Source of the DNA: Ignavibacteriales bacterium
GTDB taxonomy: Bacteria; Bacteroidota; Ignavibacteria; Ignavibacteriales; Ignavibacteriaceae
DNA length: 6,246 bases
Assembly: GCA_027349615.1 (NCBI GenBank)
Contig: DAIEML010000143.1
Location: 1 to 6,246, forward strand
Direction: 5' to 3'
The notes under the pieces are model-generated. The model made no database searches. It was not told the origin of the DNA and worked only from the letters and a program-made list of their open reading frames with translations. A program made the translations under genes and the position numbers. This document shows, in pieces, positions 1-6,246 of the stretch; within the stretch, counting starts at the first letter, position 1, and every line of letters starts with the position of its first letter.

Positions 1-37
1 TCAAAAAGAAATATTAAAATGATTTAAGTGCACAAAA

Positions 38-1168
38 CTAAATTATTTTTTCCAATTCATTTACAACTATATCAATTTCTTCTTTTGTATTGTAAAAATG
101 CGGAGATAGTCTCACATAGCCAGAACGCACCGCACAATGAATTTTCTTTTGCGTTAAAGTATCAAAAATATTTTGAGACTTATCGTGTTTAAAGCTTACA
201 ATTCCTGCAATATTTTTTTCACCTAATCGACTTAAGACAAGGTTCATTCCGATTTTTTCTAATTTGTTAATCAAATAAGATGAATTATTTGTAATCGATT
301 TTTCGATTTCATCATAGCCAAATTGTTTAAAAAATTTTAATGAAGCATTAAGTGCATAAATCCCAATTGAGTTTAATGTTCCACCTTGAAATCTTTCTGC
401 TGAACTTTTAAGCTTCAATTCGTAATTCAAAAAATCCCAAGCGTTATCGACTGAAAGCCAGCCAACATAATCTTGATCTATTTTTTCTTGAAGTTTTTGA
501 GAAACATAAATAAAGCTAAGCCCTTGAAGTCCCAAAAGCCATTTTTGGCTTCCCGCAGAAATAAAATCAATATTATCTTTTACAACATCCAATCTAACTG
601 CACCAAGCCCTTGAATTGCATCAACAGAAAAAATTATTTCTTTTTCTTTACAGACTTTTCCAATTTTCTCCAAATCAATTCTGTAACCGGTAAGAAATTG
701 CACCTGGCTTACTGAAATTAATTTCGTTTTCGGTTTTATCATTTCTAAAATATCATCAGAAGAAACAATTCCGTTATGCGATTTAACGATATCGACTTCT
801 ACTCCATTCTTTTTTAGATTTAAAAATGGATAAACGTTTGCCGGAAATTCAAGATCATTCAAAATTATTCGGTCGCCTTTTTTCAAATTTAATCCGGTTG
901 CTAAGACATTTATTCCATTTGTGGTATTATCTAAAAATGCAATTCGATCAGGGGAAGTATTTATAAGCTCAGCTAGATCAGTTTTTGTTTCTTTTATAAT
1001 TGTCTGGAGTCCAAGATATTCATCAATATTAGTTTCGCTTTTTTCATAAAGAACTCTTGCAATGTTTTCTAATACCGGCGTGCATAACGGCCCAGTAGAT
1101 GCGTGGTTAAAATAAATTTTACCATGACTGAGATAAGGAAATTGTTCTCTCGCTTTATTTATATTCAT
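38..1168 (-). CDS. Class V aminotransferase-fold PLP-dependent enzyme (isopenicillin N epimerase-like branch), substrate unknown
   Basis: A complete 376-residue cytoplasmic fold-type I PLP enzyme. Visible motifs in order: NHASTGPL near the N-terminus (21-28); the phosphate-binding turn NTTNGIN (81-87); ExPANVYP around 107-114; SVDAIQGLG (181-189), where D183 should pair with the pyridine nitrogen; SAGSQKWLLG (204-213), where K209 should form the Schiff base; and RLSPHFYNTKEEID (353-366), typical of this branch. Aligning AVRSG (346-350) with the AVRTGHHC loop of SufS puts R353 where SufS has its catalytic Cys, so a normal cysteine desulfurase is unlikely. The length fits the family. The first ATG lies just before the conserved N-terminal part; the leader is AT-rich with no Shine-Dalgarno sequence. 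The gene is divergent from the protease gene and has no informative neighbour. Family members include epimerases, lyases and aminotransferases, so the reaction cannot be assigned. The fold is certain; the substrate is not. Confidence 0.9.
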   Translation of the reverse strand: MNINKAREQFPYLSHGKIYFNHASTGPLCTPVLENIARVLYEKSETNIDEYLGLQTIIKETKTDLAELINTSPDRIAFLDNTTNGINVLATGLNLKKGDRIILNDLEFPANVYPFLNLKKNGVEVDIVKSHNGIVSSDDILEMIKPKTKLISVSQVQFLTGYRIDLEKIGKVCKEKEIIFSVDAIQGLGAVRLDVVKDNIDFISAGSQKWLLGLQGLSFIYVSQKLQEKIDQDYVGWLSVDNAWDFLNYELKLKSSAERFQGGTLNSIGIYALNASLKFFKQFGYDEIEKSITNNSSYLINKLEKIGMNLVLSRLGEKNIAGIVSFKHDKSQNIFDTLTQKKIHCAVRSGYVRLSPHFYNTKEEIDIVVNELEKII

Positions 1169-1178
1169 AACAATTTTT

Positions 1179-1192
1179 AAATATTAATATTT
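1179..1192. repeat. 14-bp perfect AT-only palindrome upstream of the minus-strand gene
   Basis: AAATATTAATATTT reads the same on both strands and lies 11-24 bases upstream of the minus-strand ATG. It could be part of a -10 region, an AT-rich unstructured leader or an operator half. In such AT-rich DNA it could also be chance; nothing else supports a function. Confidence 0.3.
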
Positions 1193-1263
1193 TTGATAAC
1201 ATAAATTAACCAAAACGGATAAAAGTTTTCATCATTTTTTTAAGGCAAAATAATTCAATCATT

Positions 1264-1279
1264 TTTCAATTCTTTGAAA
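1264..1279. promoter_or_regulatory. Inverted repeat TTTCAA-N4-TTGAAA, possible operator
   Basis: Two exact 6-bp arms (1264-1269 and 1274-1279) flank the 4-base spacer TTCT. The right arm coincides with the -35 candidate of the plus-strand promoter, where a repressor site would be expected. A similar dyad lies about 66 bp downstream at 1330-1346. The regulator is unknown, and the low sequence complexity makes chance a serious alternative. Confidence 0.3.
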
Positions 1280-1302
1280 TTCTTCCTGATAATGGTTAGA
1301 TT
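1274..1302 (+). promoter_or_regulatory. Weak sigma70-like promoter candidate for the protease-pyk transcript
   Basis: TTGAAA (1274-1279, five of six matches to TTGACA) is followed after 17 bases by TAGATT (1297-1302, four of six matches to TATAAT). A transcript would start near 1309, giving a leader of about 70 bases. If the organism is in Bacteroidota, its main sigma factor may prefer TTTG/TAnnTTTG elements. I find only TTTATTTG at 1302-1309, at the wrong distance from an upstream TTTG. This is a guess from spacing and matches only. Confidence 0.25.
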
Positions 1303-1378
1303 TTATTTGAGGTTTTTATTAAAAATTTTATTTCACTTGATGAAATCCTCGCACAAAAAAACAATTTTGCAGGCATAA
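1292..1378 (+). other. Possible 28-codon leader peptide ORF upstream of the Lon-like gene
   Basis: An ATG at 1292 opens a frame of 28 codons ending with TAA at 1376-1378, one base before the protease ATG at 1380. The peptide would be short, basic and hydrophobic, beginning MVRFYLRFLLKILF and ending KKTILQA. Its termination next to the start codon would suit translational coupling. Against it, there is no Shine-Dalgarno sequence, the frame overlaps the -10 candidate, and the Leu/Ile/Phe/Lys content is what random AT-rich DNA would encode. I give it little weight without conservation data. Confidence 0.15.
1330..1346. promoter_or_regulatory. Inverted repeat ATTTCA-N5-TGAAAT in the protease leader
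   Basis: Exact 6-bp arms (1330-1335 and 1341-1346) around CTTGA, ending 33 bases before the protease start. It resembles the dyad at 1264-1279: both have a TTTCA left arm and a TGAAA right arm. It could be a second operator copy or a weak RNA hairpin in the leader. The stem is AT-rich, is not followed by a U-run and is not a terminator. Confidence 0.3.
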
Positions 1379-1379
1379 T

Positions 1380-3848
1380 ATGGCATATCCCAAATCACCC
1401 AAACATAAAGAATTAAAACCGGAAGAATTAAGATGGCGATGTAGTCCGGAAGTTTTCGCATTCGATTCAACTATTGATTTAAAACCTATAGAAGGAATTC
1501 TTGGCCAAGAAAGAGCTTTAAAGGCACTTAGGCTTGGAGTAGATCTCAGAAGTCCTGGTTATAATATTTTTATTGCCGGGCTTTCTGGCACTGGTAAAGC
1601 AACCACCGTAAAAAAAATGCTTGAAACAATAAGCTCTAATTGTCCTCCGCTTTATGATTATGTTTATGTAAATAACTTTAAAGATAACGACCGGCCATTA
1701 CTTTTAACTTTTCAAATCGGTAAAGCAAAAATTTTTAAGCAGGATCTTTTCAATACAATTGAGGTTTTGAAAAGAAGGATTCCGCAAGCGCTTGACAGCG
1801 AAATTTATATTAGCAGAAAAAAAAGGATTATCTCACACTACAATGATCGCGAACAATCATTGATGAATTCTTTTGAAGAAAAACTTAAACAGCAAAATTT
1901 TTCTCTTGGTCAAGTAAAAATTGGAGAAGCCGCTCGTCCTGAAATATTTCCAATGATTGAGCAAAAACCTGTTCCTATTTATCAGCTTGAAGAGTTTGTT
2001 AAACAAGGAAAGTTAACAGAAGATTCTGCTAAAGAAATTTTAAAAAAATATAATTCTTATCAACAGGACCTGCATTCAATTTTTAAAAAAGGTTTAAAGA
2101 TCAGCGAGGAGTTCCAGGAAAAGTTAAACCTTTTGGAAAGAGAAACTGCCGAAGTAGTTGTTAAAGGTGCGATAGAAAATTTTCGTGAAAATTACAGCGA
2201 TAAAAAAGTTTTGGATTTTATTGATCAGGTTGAAGAAAGCATTCTTGACAGTATACAAATTTTTAAGGGAATAAAGCCTGAAGGTGAAATAAACCCTGAA
2301 GGATTTCAAATAGATTATTTCAAAGAATATGAAGTAAATATTATTCTTGATAACAGCGAATCAAAAGATTGCCCAGTAATTATTGAAACATCTCCCTCTT
2401 ATGTTAATCTTTTCGGAACAATTGAAAAAATTTATGACGGCAAAGGCGGTTGGTACAGCGATTTCACAAAGATAAAAGCCGGTTCATTGTTGCGGGCAAA
2501 TGGAGGATATTTAGTTCTAAATGTAAAACATTTATTTGAAGAACCAGGTGTTTGGCGAACTCTTAAGCGCGTGTTAACATATCGCAAATTGGAAATTCAA
2601 GATTCTCATAACATGCTTCAAATTTCGCCTTCGATCTTAAAACCCGAGCCAATTGAAATTGAAACGAAAGTAATTTTGATTGGGAATGATTATATCTATT
2701 CACTTCTGGCAATGTATGAAGATGATTTCAAAAAGATTTTTAAGATTAAAGCTGATTTCGATTATGAAATAAGGCGGAACGATGAAGTGCTAATTCAATA
2801 TGCGCGTGTTATTAAAAAATTAATTAAAGAAGAAAATCTTTTGGAGTTTGATAAAAATGCAATCGCTTATTTAATTGAAATTGGTGCAAAGTTTGCCGGA
2901 CATAAAGAAAAGTTAACTGCAAGATTTTCTCAAATTGCAGACATCGCCCGCGAAGCTAATTTCTGGGCTATTGATGATGGATATAAAATTGTAAGCGCTG
3001 CTCATGTTAAAAAAGCTTATGAATCTGCAAAGGAAAGGCACGGCTTGCTTGAATCAAAAGTAAATGACATGATTGAAGAAAATATGGTTTTGATCGACAC
3101 TGAAGGTGAACGTATCGGACAAATAAACGGGCTCGCAGTTTATGATGCAGATTTTTATTCATTCGGAAGACCAACTCGAATTACTGCAACAGTCTCACTT
3201 GGAAGTGGCAGTATAATAAATGTTGAACGTGAAGCTGGAATGAGCGGAAGGCACTACAATAAAGGTGTGTTAATTATTTCTGGATACTTTAGAGAAACTT
3301 TCGGGCAAAATTTGCCGCTTTCATTTAATGCAAATCTTGTCTTCGAACAATCTTACGGCACTGTTGACGGAGACAGCGCGTCATGCGCAGAAATTTTTGC
3401 TTTACTTTCAACACTTTCAGGTTTACCAATTAATCAATCAATTGCAGTAACAGGTTCGCTAAATCAAAAGGGAGATGTTCAGCCAATCGGAGGAGTGAAT
3501 GAAAAGATTGAAGGATTTTTTGACGTTTGTAATTCGCGAGGACTAAATAAAAAACAAGGAGTAATAATTCCGGTTCAAAATATTAAAGAGTTAATGCTTC
3601 GCGAAGAAGTAATTGATGCGGTTAATAAAGGGAAATTTCATATTTATCCAATCAGAAGAGTTGAAGAAGGAATTGAAATACTTACCGGAGTAAAATCCGG
3701 CAAACGCAATGCAAAAGGAATCTATGAAGGAAACAGCGTATTTGATCTTGTTGAGAAAAAGATTAAAGATCTTTATGCAAAATCAAAAGCAGCAAAACCG
3801 AATAATGAGAATAATATTAAACTCAAAAAGAAGAAAAGAAATAGATGA
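1380..3848 (+). CDS. Lon-like AAA ATPase / Ser-Lys protease (YcbZ-related, AAA_32 plus Lon_C family)
   Basis: An 822-residue soluble protein, likely a cytoplasmic protein quality-control protease. Domains in order: N-terminal AAA part with a P-loop-like GLSGTGKATT (67-76, K73); a charged helical insertion (about 115-300); the rest of the AAA module with RANGGYLVLN (372-381) at the Walker B position, the sensor-1-like GN at 435-436 and LTARF (512-516, R515) as possible sensor 2; then the protease domain (about 565-770). VDGDSAS holds the nucleophile S666, and GGVNEKIEGF holds K709. Their 43-residue spacing equals that of E. coli Lon (S679/K722). The C-terminus is a Lys-rich tail. There is no Lon N-domain, so it is not classical LonA. 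A74 follows the Walker A Lys and N381 sits where relatives often have Asp. The first ATG is chosen: a frame stop lies at 1341 and a weak AGG sits 6 bases upstream. Substrates are unknown. Confidence 0.93.
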   Translation: MAYPKSPKHKELKPEELRWRCSPEVFAFDSTIDLKPIEGILGQERALKALRLGVDLRSPGYNIFIAGLSGTGKATTVKKMLETISSNCPPLYDYVYVNNFKDNDRPLLLTFQIGKAKIFKQDLFNTIEVLKRRIPQALDSEIYISRKKRIISHYNDREQSLMNSFEEKLKQQNFSLGQVKIGEAARPEIFPMIEQKPVPIYQLEEFVKQGKLTEDSAKEILKKYNSYQQDLHSIFKKGLKISEEFQEKLNLLERETAEVVVKGAIENFRENYSDKKVLDFIDQVEESILDSIQIFKGIKPEGEINPEGFQIDYFKEYEVNIILDNSESKDCPVIIETSPSYVNLFGTIEKIYDGKGGWYSDFTKIKAGSLLRANGGYLVLNVKHLFEEPGVWRTLKRVLTYRKLEIQDSHNMLQISPSILKPEPIEIETKVILIGNDYIYSLLAMYEDDFKKIFKIKADFDYEIRRNDEVLIQYARVIKKLIKEENLLEFDKNAIAYLIEIGAKFAGHKEKLTARFSQIADIAREANFWAIDDGYKIVSAAHVKKAYESAKERHGLLESKVNDMIEENMVLIDTEGERIGQINGLAVYDADFYSFGRPTRITATVSLGSGSIINVEREAGMSGRHYNKGVLIISGYFRETFGQNLPLSFNANLVFEQSYGTVDGDSASCAEIFALLSTLSGLPINQSIAVTGSLNQKGDVQPIGGVNEKIEGFFDVCNSRGLNKKQGVIIPVQNIKELMLREEVIDAVNKGKFHIYPIRRVEEGIEILTGVKSGKRNAKGIYEGNSVFDLVEKKIKDLYAKSKAAKPNNENNIKLKKKKRNR
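3845..3848 (+). other. ATGA start/stop overlap coupling protease and pyk
   Basis: The protease stop TGA (3846-3848) and the pyk start ATG (3845-3847) share bases. The purine-rich end of the protease gene directly precedes it and is the only candidate for ribosome recruitment, with no clear GGAGG. Terminating ribosomes could re-initiate here, tying pyruvate kinase synthesis to that of the protease. Confidence 0.85.
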
Positions 3849-5284
3849 AAATTTTAGAAGAAGAAAATTTTGCTAAGACAAAGATACTTTGTACACTCGG
3901 GCCGTCAACTAATTCTTCTGCTATTATAAAGAAGATGATTCTTGCCGGAATGAACGGAGTTAGATTAAACTTTTCTCACAGTGATTATGATTCATTTTCT
4001 AAACTTTTCAATGAGATAAATTTAGCTTGTGTGGAAGAAAAAACTCCCCTTGCTGTACTTATGGATTTGCAAGGCCCAAAAATCAGAATCGGAGAATTGA
4101 GCAAGCCTGAAATTGAAATATTTTCCGGAGATAAAATTGAAATTACTACTGATGAAGTATTAGGGACTAAAGATTTAATTTCAACTTCTTACAAGCCGCT
4201 GCCGCAAGATGCACAAATTGGTAACCCTATTTTGATTGATGACGGACTAATTAGATTAAAAATATTAAGCAAAAAAAATAATTCGGTTGTTTGTGAAATT
4301 GAAGATGGCGGAATCCTTCGTCCTAAAAAAGGTATGAATCTCCCTGGAATGAAATTATCAACTCCATCTGTAACTGAAAAAGATTTTCACGACATCGAAT
4401 TTGCTTTGAAATATAGAATTGATTTTATAGCACTATCCTTCGTTCGATCGGCAAAAGATATTTTACATTTAAGAGAGTGGTTAAAAAGTAAAAATGTTTC
4501 TAAACCGATTATTGCAAAAATCGAAAAAAAAGAAGCTGTAGATAATTTTGAAGAAATCCTTGAAGTATCGGATGGTATTATGGTTGCAAGAGGCGATCTT
4601 GGTGTTGAACTTCCGCCGCAAGAAGTTCCGATAATTCAAAAGAACATTATTAAAAAATGCAATGCTGCTGGTAAACTTGTAATTACAGCAACTCAAATGC
4701 TTGAGTCGATGATTCACAATCCCATTCCTACTCGCGCAGAAGCTTCTGATGTTGCAAATGCAGTACTTGATGGAACCGATGTAGTAATGCTAAGCGCTGA
4801 AACAGCAGCCGGGAAATTTCCGATTCAAACAATTACGATTATGAATGAAATAATAAAAAATGCGTGTCAATATTTTTCTCCTCTTAAAGATGATGAACTT
4901 GTAATTCCAACCAAGCTTGAAGAAAATCTTTTTGATTCAACCGGCAGAGCAATTACTTCTATGAGCAAGCAAGTAAATGCTGCCGCAATTGTTGTTTTCA
5001 CTATACAAGGAAGAACTGCAATTAAACTTTCTAAGTTTAGACCGAAAGCGAAAATAATAGCAATCTCAAACAGCTTTGATACGATGAACATTTTATGTTT
5101 AAGGTGGGGCGTTACTTCAATTTTTTTGAATGAAATTGATAAAGAACATATTGCAATTGATAAAGCAAAAAAACTGATACTTGAAAACGGACTTGTTAAA
5201 GAAGGAGATTTAGTTATTTTTACTGCAGGCGCTCCTTATTCTGAAAAGAGCCGCGCAAATTGGATTCGCTTTGAAACGATTTAA
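3845..5284 (+). CDS. pyk: Pyruvate kinase
   Basis: Transfers phosphate from phosphoenolpyruvate to ADP, giving pyruvate and ATP, the last step of glycolysis; cytoplasmic and normally tetrameric. All core motifs are present in 479 residues: TKILCTLGPS (12-21), GVRLNFSHSD (38-47, with R40, N42 and S44 at the active site), MDLQGPKIRIG (73-83), the B-domain lid (about 84-175), IIAKIEKKEAVD (222-233, with K225 catalytic and E227 a metal ligand), ARGDLGVELP (248-257, D251 a metal ligand), TATQMLESM (281-289) and SDVANAVLDGTD. The C-terminal allosteric domain follows, with TIQGRTA (386-392) at the usual effector-loop position; there is no extra PEP-utiliser domain. Lys79 in GPKIR, as in E. coli PykA, marks the potassium-independent type; potassium-dependent enzymes have Glu. 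The start overlaps the protease stop and leaves 11 residues before the first conserved motif. Effector specificity cannot be read. Confidence 0.98.
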   Translation: MKILEEENFAKTKILCTLGPSTNSSAIIKKMILAGMNGVRLNFSHSDYDSFSKLFNEINLACVEEKTPLAVLMDLQGPKIRIGELSKPEIEIFSGDKIEITTDEVLGTKDLISTSYKPLPQDAQIGNPILIDDGLIRLKILSKKNNSVVCEIEDGGILRPKKGMNLPGMKLSTPSVTEKDFHDIEFALKYRIDFIALSFVRSAKDILHLREWLKSKNVSKPIIAKIEKKEAVDNFEEILEVSDGIMVARGDLGVELPPQEVPIIQKNIIKKCNAAGKLVITATQMLESMIHNPIPTRAEASDVANAVLDGTDVVMLSAETAAGKFPIQTITIMNEIIKNACQYFSPLKDDELVIPTKLEENLFDSTGRAITSMSKQVNAAAIVVFTIQGRTAIKLSKFRPKAKIIAISNSFDTMNILCLRWGVTSIFLNEIDKEHIAIDKAKKLILENGLVKEGDLVIFTAGAPYSEKSRANWIRFETI

Positions 5285-5351
5285 ATATTTAATAACTGAT
5301 TCATACGTTAAAGATCTTTTTAAAAATTATTCTTTCACTGTTTGAATTATT
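5285..5351 (+). other. 67-bp gap between pyk and the radical SAM gene
   Basis: AT-rich gap without a GC-rich stem followed by a U-run, so no recognisable intrinsic terminator. It holds the palindrome AAAGATCTTT at 5310-5319, which has no loop, and another, TTAAATATTTAA (5281-5292), spanning the pyk stop. There is no Shine-Dalgarno sequence before the next ATG and no convincing promoter. Read-through from pyk is plausible but not shown. Confidence 0.5.
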
Positions 5352-6246
5352 ATGAATACAGAAATCGATAACCAAACTCCTGCTCGCTGGTGGGAACCGG
5401 CAGAGAAAGGAAAAATCCTCTGCACGCTTTGTCCCCGATACTGCAAGATTGGTGAAGGACAGCCGGGCTTTTGCTATATAAGACAAAATCATGGAGGCAA
5501 GCTATATACAATCGGCTACGGAAGGCCAACCGGTTTTGCAATTGATCCAATTGAAAAAAAACCATTAAATCATTTTTATCCTGGTTCATCAATTTTAAGT
5601 TTTGGAACTGCCGGCTGTAATCTTGGATGCCGCTTCTGTCAGAACTGGTCAATTAGTAAAGCAAAGCTTGATGAATTAAATTCACTTAATGTTTCTCCTG
5701 AAGAAGTAGTGCAGCTTGCGCTGCAAAACAATGTTCCTTCAATTGCATTTACATATAACGATCCTACAATCTTCGGTGAATACGTAATTGATATTTCCAG
5801 GATCGCAAGAGAAGCCGGAATAAAAACCGTGATGGTTACAGCCGGCTACATCGATAAAGAAGCACGCAAAGATGTTTACAAATATATTGATGCCGCTAAT
5901 GTTGATCTGAAAGGATTCACGGAAAGATTTTATTTCAAGCTTACATTCTCTCACTTAAATGATATTCTTGATACGCTAGTTTGGTTAAAGAAAGAAACTA
6001 ATGTTTGGTTTGAGATTACGACTTTACTAATACCAGATGAAAATGATTCTCAAGATGAAATTAAACAAGAATGTGATTGGATTTTAAAGAACCTTGGCGA
6101 TTCGATTCCTCTCCATTTTACTGCGTTTCATCCGGATTTTAAATTAACAAACAAAGAACGCACACCCGAAAAAACTCTAACAACATCAAGAGATATTGCT
6201 TTATCGATGGGGATTAAATACTGTTATACCGGCAACATTCACAATC
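5352..6246 (+). CDS. amrS: AmmeMemoRadiSam system radical SAM enzyme, 3' end cut by window edge
   Basis: 298 codons run open to the window edge; family members are about 335-345 residues, so roughly 40 C-terminal residues are missing. AGCNLGCRFCQNW carries the radical SAM CxxxCxxC motif (C89, C93, C96) that binds the [4Fe-4S] cluster which cleaves SAM. The N-terminal CTLCPRYC plus C41 (C24, C27, C31, C41) matches the family's extra cysteine group. Other family hallmarks are DPIEKKPL (65-72), FTYNDPTIFGEY (133-144), VTAGYI (162-167), AANVDLKGF (181-189), EITTLLIP and HFTAFHPDFKL. The related pyruvate formate-lyase activase family is excluded by these and by the length. The start is fixed: an in-frame stop at 5343-5345 is followed by two ATT codons and then this ATG. 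There is no Shine-Dalgarno sequence. The system pairs this enzyme with AMMECR1 and MEMO-like proteins, but its product is not well established. Those partners are not in this window. Confidence 0.93.
   Translation, partial: MNTEIDNQTPARWWEPAEKGKILCTLCPRYCKIGEGQPGFCYIRQNHGGKLYTIGYGRPTGFAIDPIEKKPLNHFYPGSSILSFGTAGCNLGCRFCQNWSISKAKLDELNSLNVSPEEVVQLALQNNVPSIAFTYNDPTIFGEYVIDISRIAREAGIKTVMVTAGYIDKEARKDVYKYIDAANVDLKGFTERFYFKLTFSHLNDILDTLVWLKKETNVWFEITTLLIPDENDSQDEIKQECDWILKNLGDSIPLHFTAFHPDFKLTNKERTPEKTLTTSRDIALSMGIKYCYTGNIHN

Noticed and set aside
1..37. Remnant of another gene at the left edge
   Set aside because: All three plus-strand frames hit stops within these bases and nothing recognisable can be read. 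GTGCAC at 28-33 is too short to mean anything.
473..715. 80-codon plus-strand open frame inside the aminotransferase gene
   Set aside because: It is antisense to a well-supported gene, rich in Phe/Asn/Lys as antisense AT-rich frames are, and has no recognisable domain.
1302..1309. Bacteroidota-type -7 promoter element (TTTATTTG)
   Set aside because: It has one mismatch to TAnnTTTG, and the upstream TTTG (1273-1276) is about 25 bases away rather than near 19-20.
1380..3848. Classical LonA protease
   Set aside because: There is no Lon N-terminal domain, the AAA module has a large helical insertion, and the protease part resembles YcbZ-type sequences rather than LonA.
5281..5319. Palindromes TTAAATATTTAA and AAAGATCTTT after pyk as a terminator
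   Set aside because: Neither has a loop or a GC stem, and no U-run follows a stable hairpin. Short AT palindromes are expected often in this composition.
5350..5652. 100-codon minus-strand open frame over the start of the radical SAM gene
   Set aside because: It overlaps the conserved cysteine motifs of amrS on the other strand, has no motif, and is explained as a shadow of the real gene. The shorter antisense frames at 2124-2309, 4481-4717, 4867-5091, 5301-5492 and 5739-5954 are dismissed for the same reason.
1..6246. Defence system, mobile element or CRISPR array
   Set aside because: No nuclease, transposase, integrase, direct-repeat array or toxin-antitoxin pair is visible. All coding space is taken by housekeeping-type genes.

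Overview
This window is an AT-rich stretch of bacterial chromosome with four ordinary-looking genes: three complete and one cut by the right edge. The likely source is the Bacteroidota/Chlorobiota/Ignavibacteria side of the tree. This is only an inference, from the AT-rich coding, the near absence of Shine-Dalgarno sequences before the genes, and the gene types. There are no RNA genes, mobile elements, CRISPR arrays or phage genes, and no foreign-looking block.

Layout: bases 1-37 hold no recognisable feature. A class V aminotransferase-fold PLP enzyme occupies 1168 down to 38 on the minus strand. A 211-bp divergent intergenic region (1169-1379) follows and should hold the promoters for both directions; it contains two similar inverted repeats, a weak promoter candidate and a 28-codon open frame ending one base before the next gene. 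To the right, three genes run on the plus strand: a Lon-like AAA/Ser-Lys protease of the YcbZ-related family (1380-3848), pyruvate kinase (3845-5284, overlapping the protease by 4 bases) and, after 67 bases, the radical SAM enzyme of the AmmeMemoRadiSam system (from 5352, cut at 6246).

How the genes relate: the ATGA overlap implies that the protease and pyruvate kinase are co-transcribed and probably translationally coupled. The radical SAM gene may belong to the same transcript, since no convincing terminator separates it. The functions (protein quality control, the last step of glycolysis, and an uncharacterised radical SAM modification or synthesis step) do not form an obvious pathway. The grouping may be simple co-expression.

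Most worth a second look: the protease has an exact Lon-type Ser-Lys dyad but atypical residues in its ATPase motifs; the radical SAM enzyme belongs to a system of poorly known function whose partner genes are not visible here; and the protease promoter region carries paired dyads and a possible leader peptide. I do not see a clear undescribed system.
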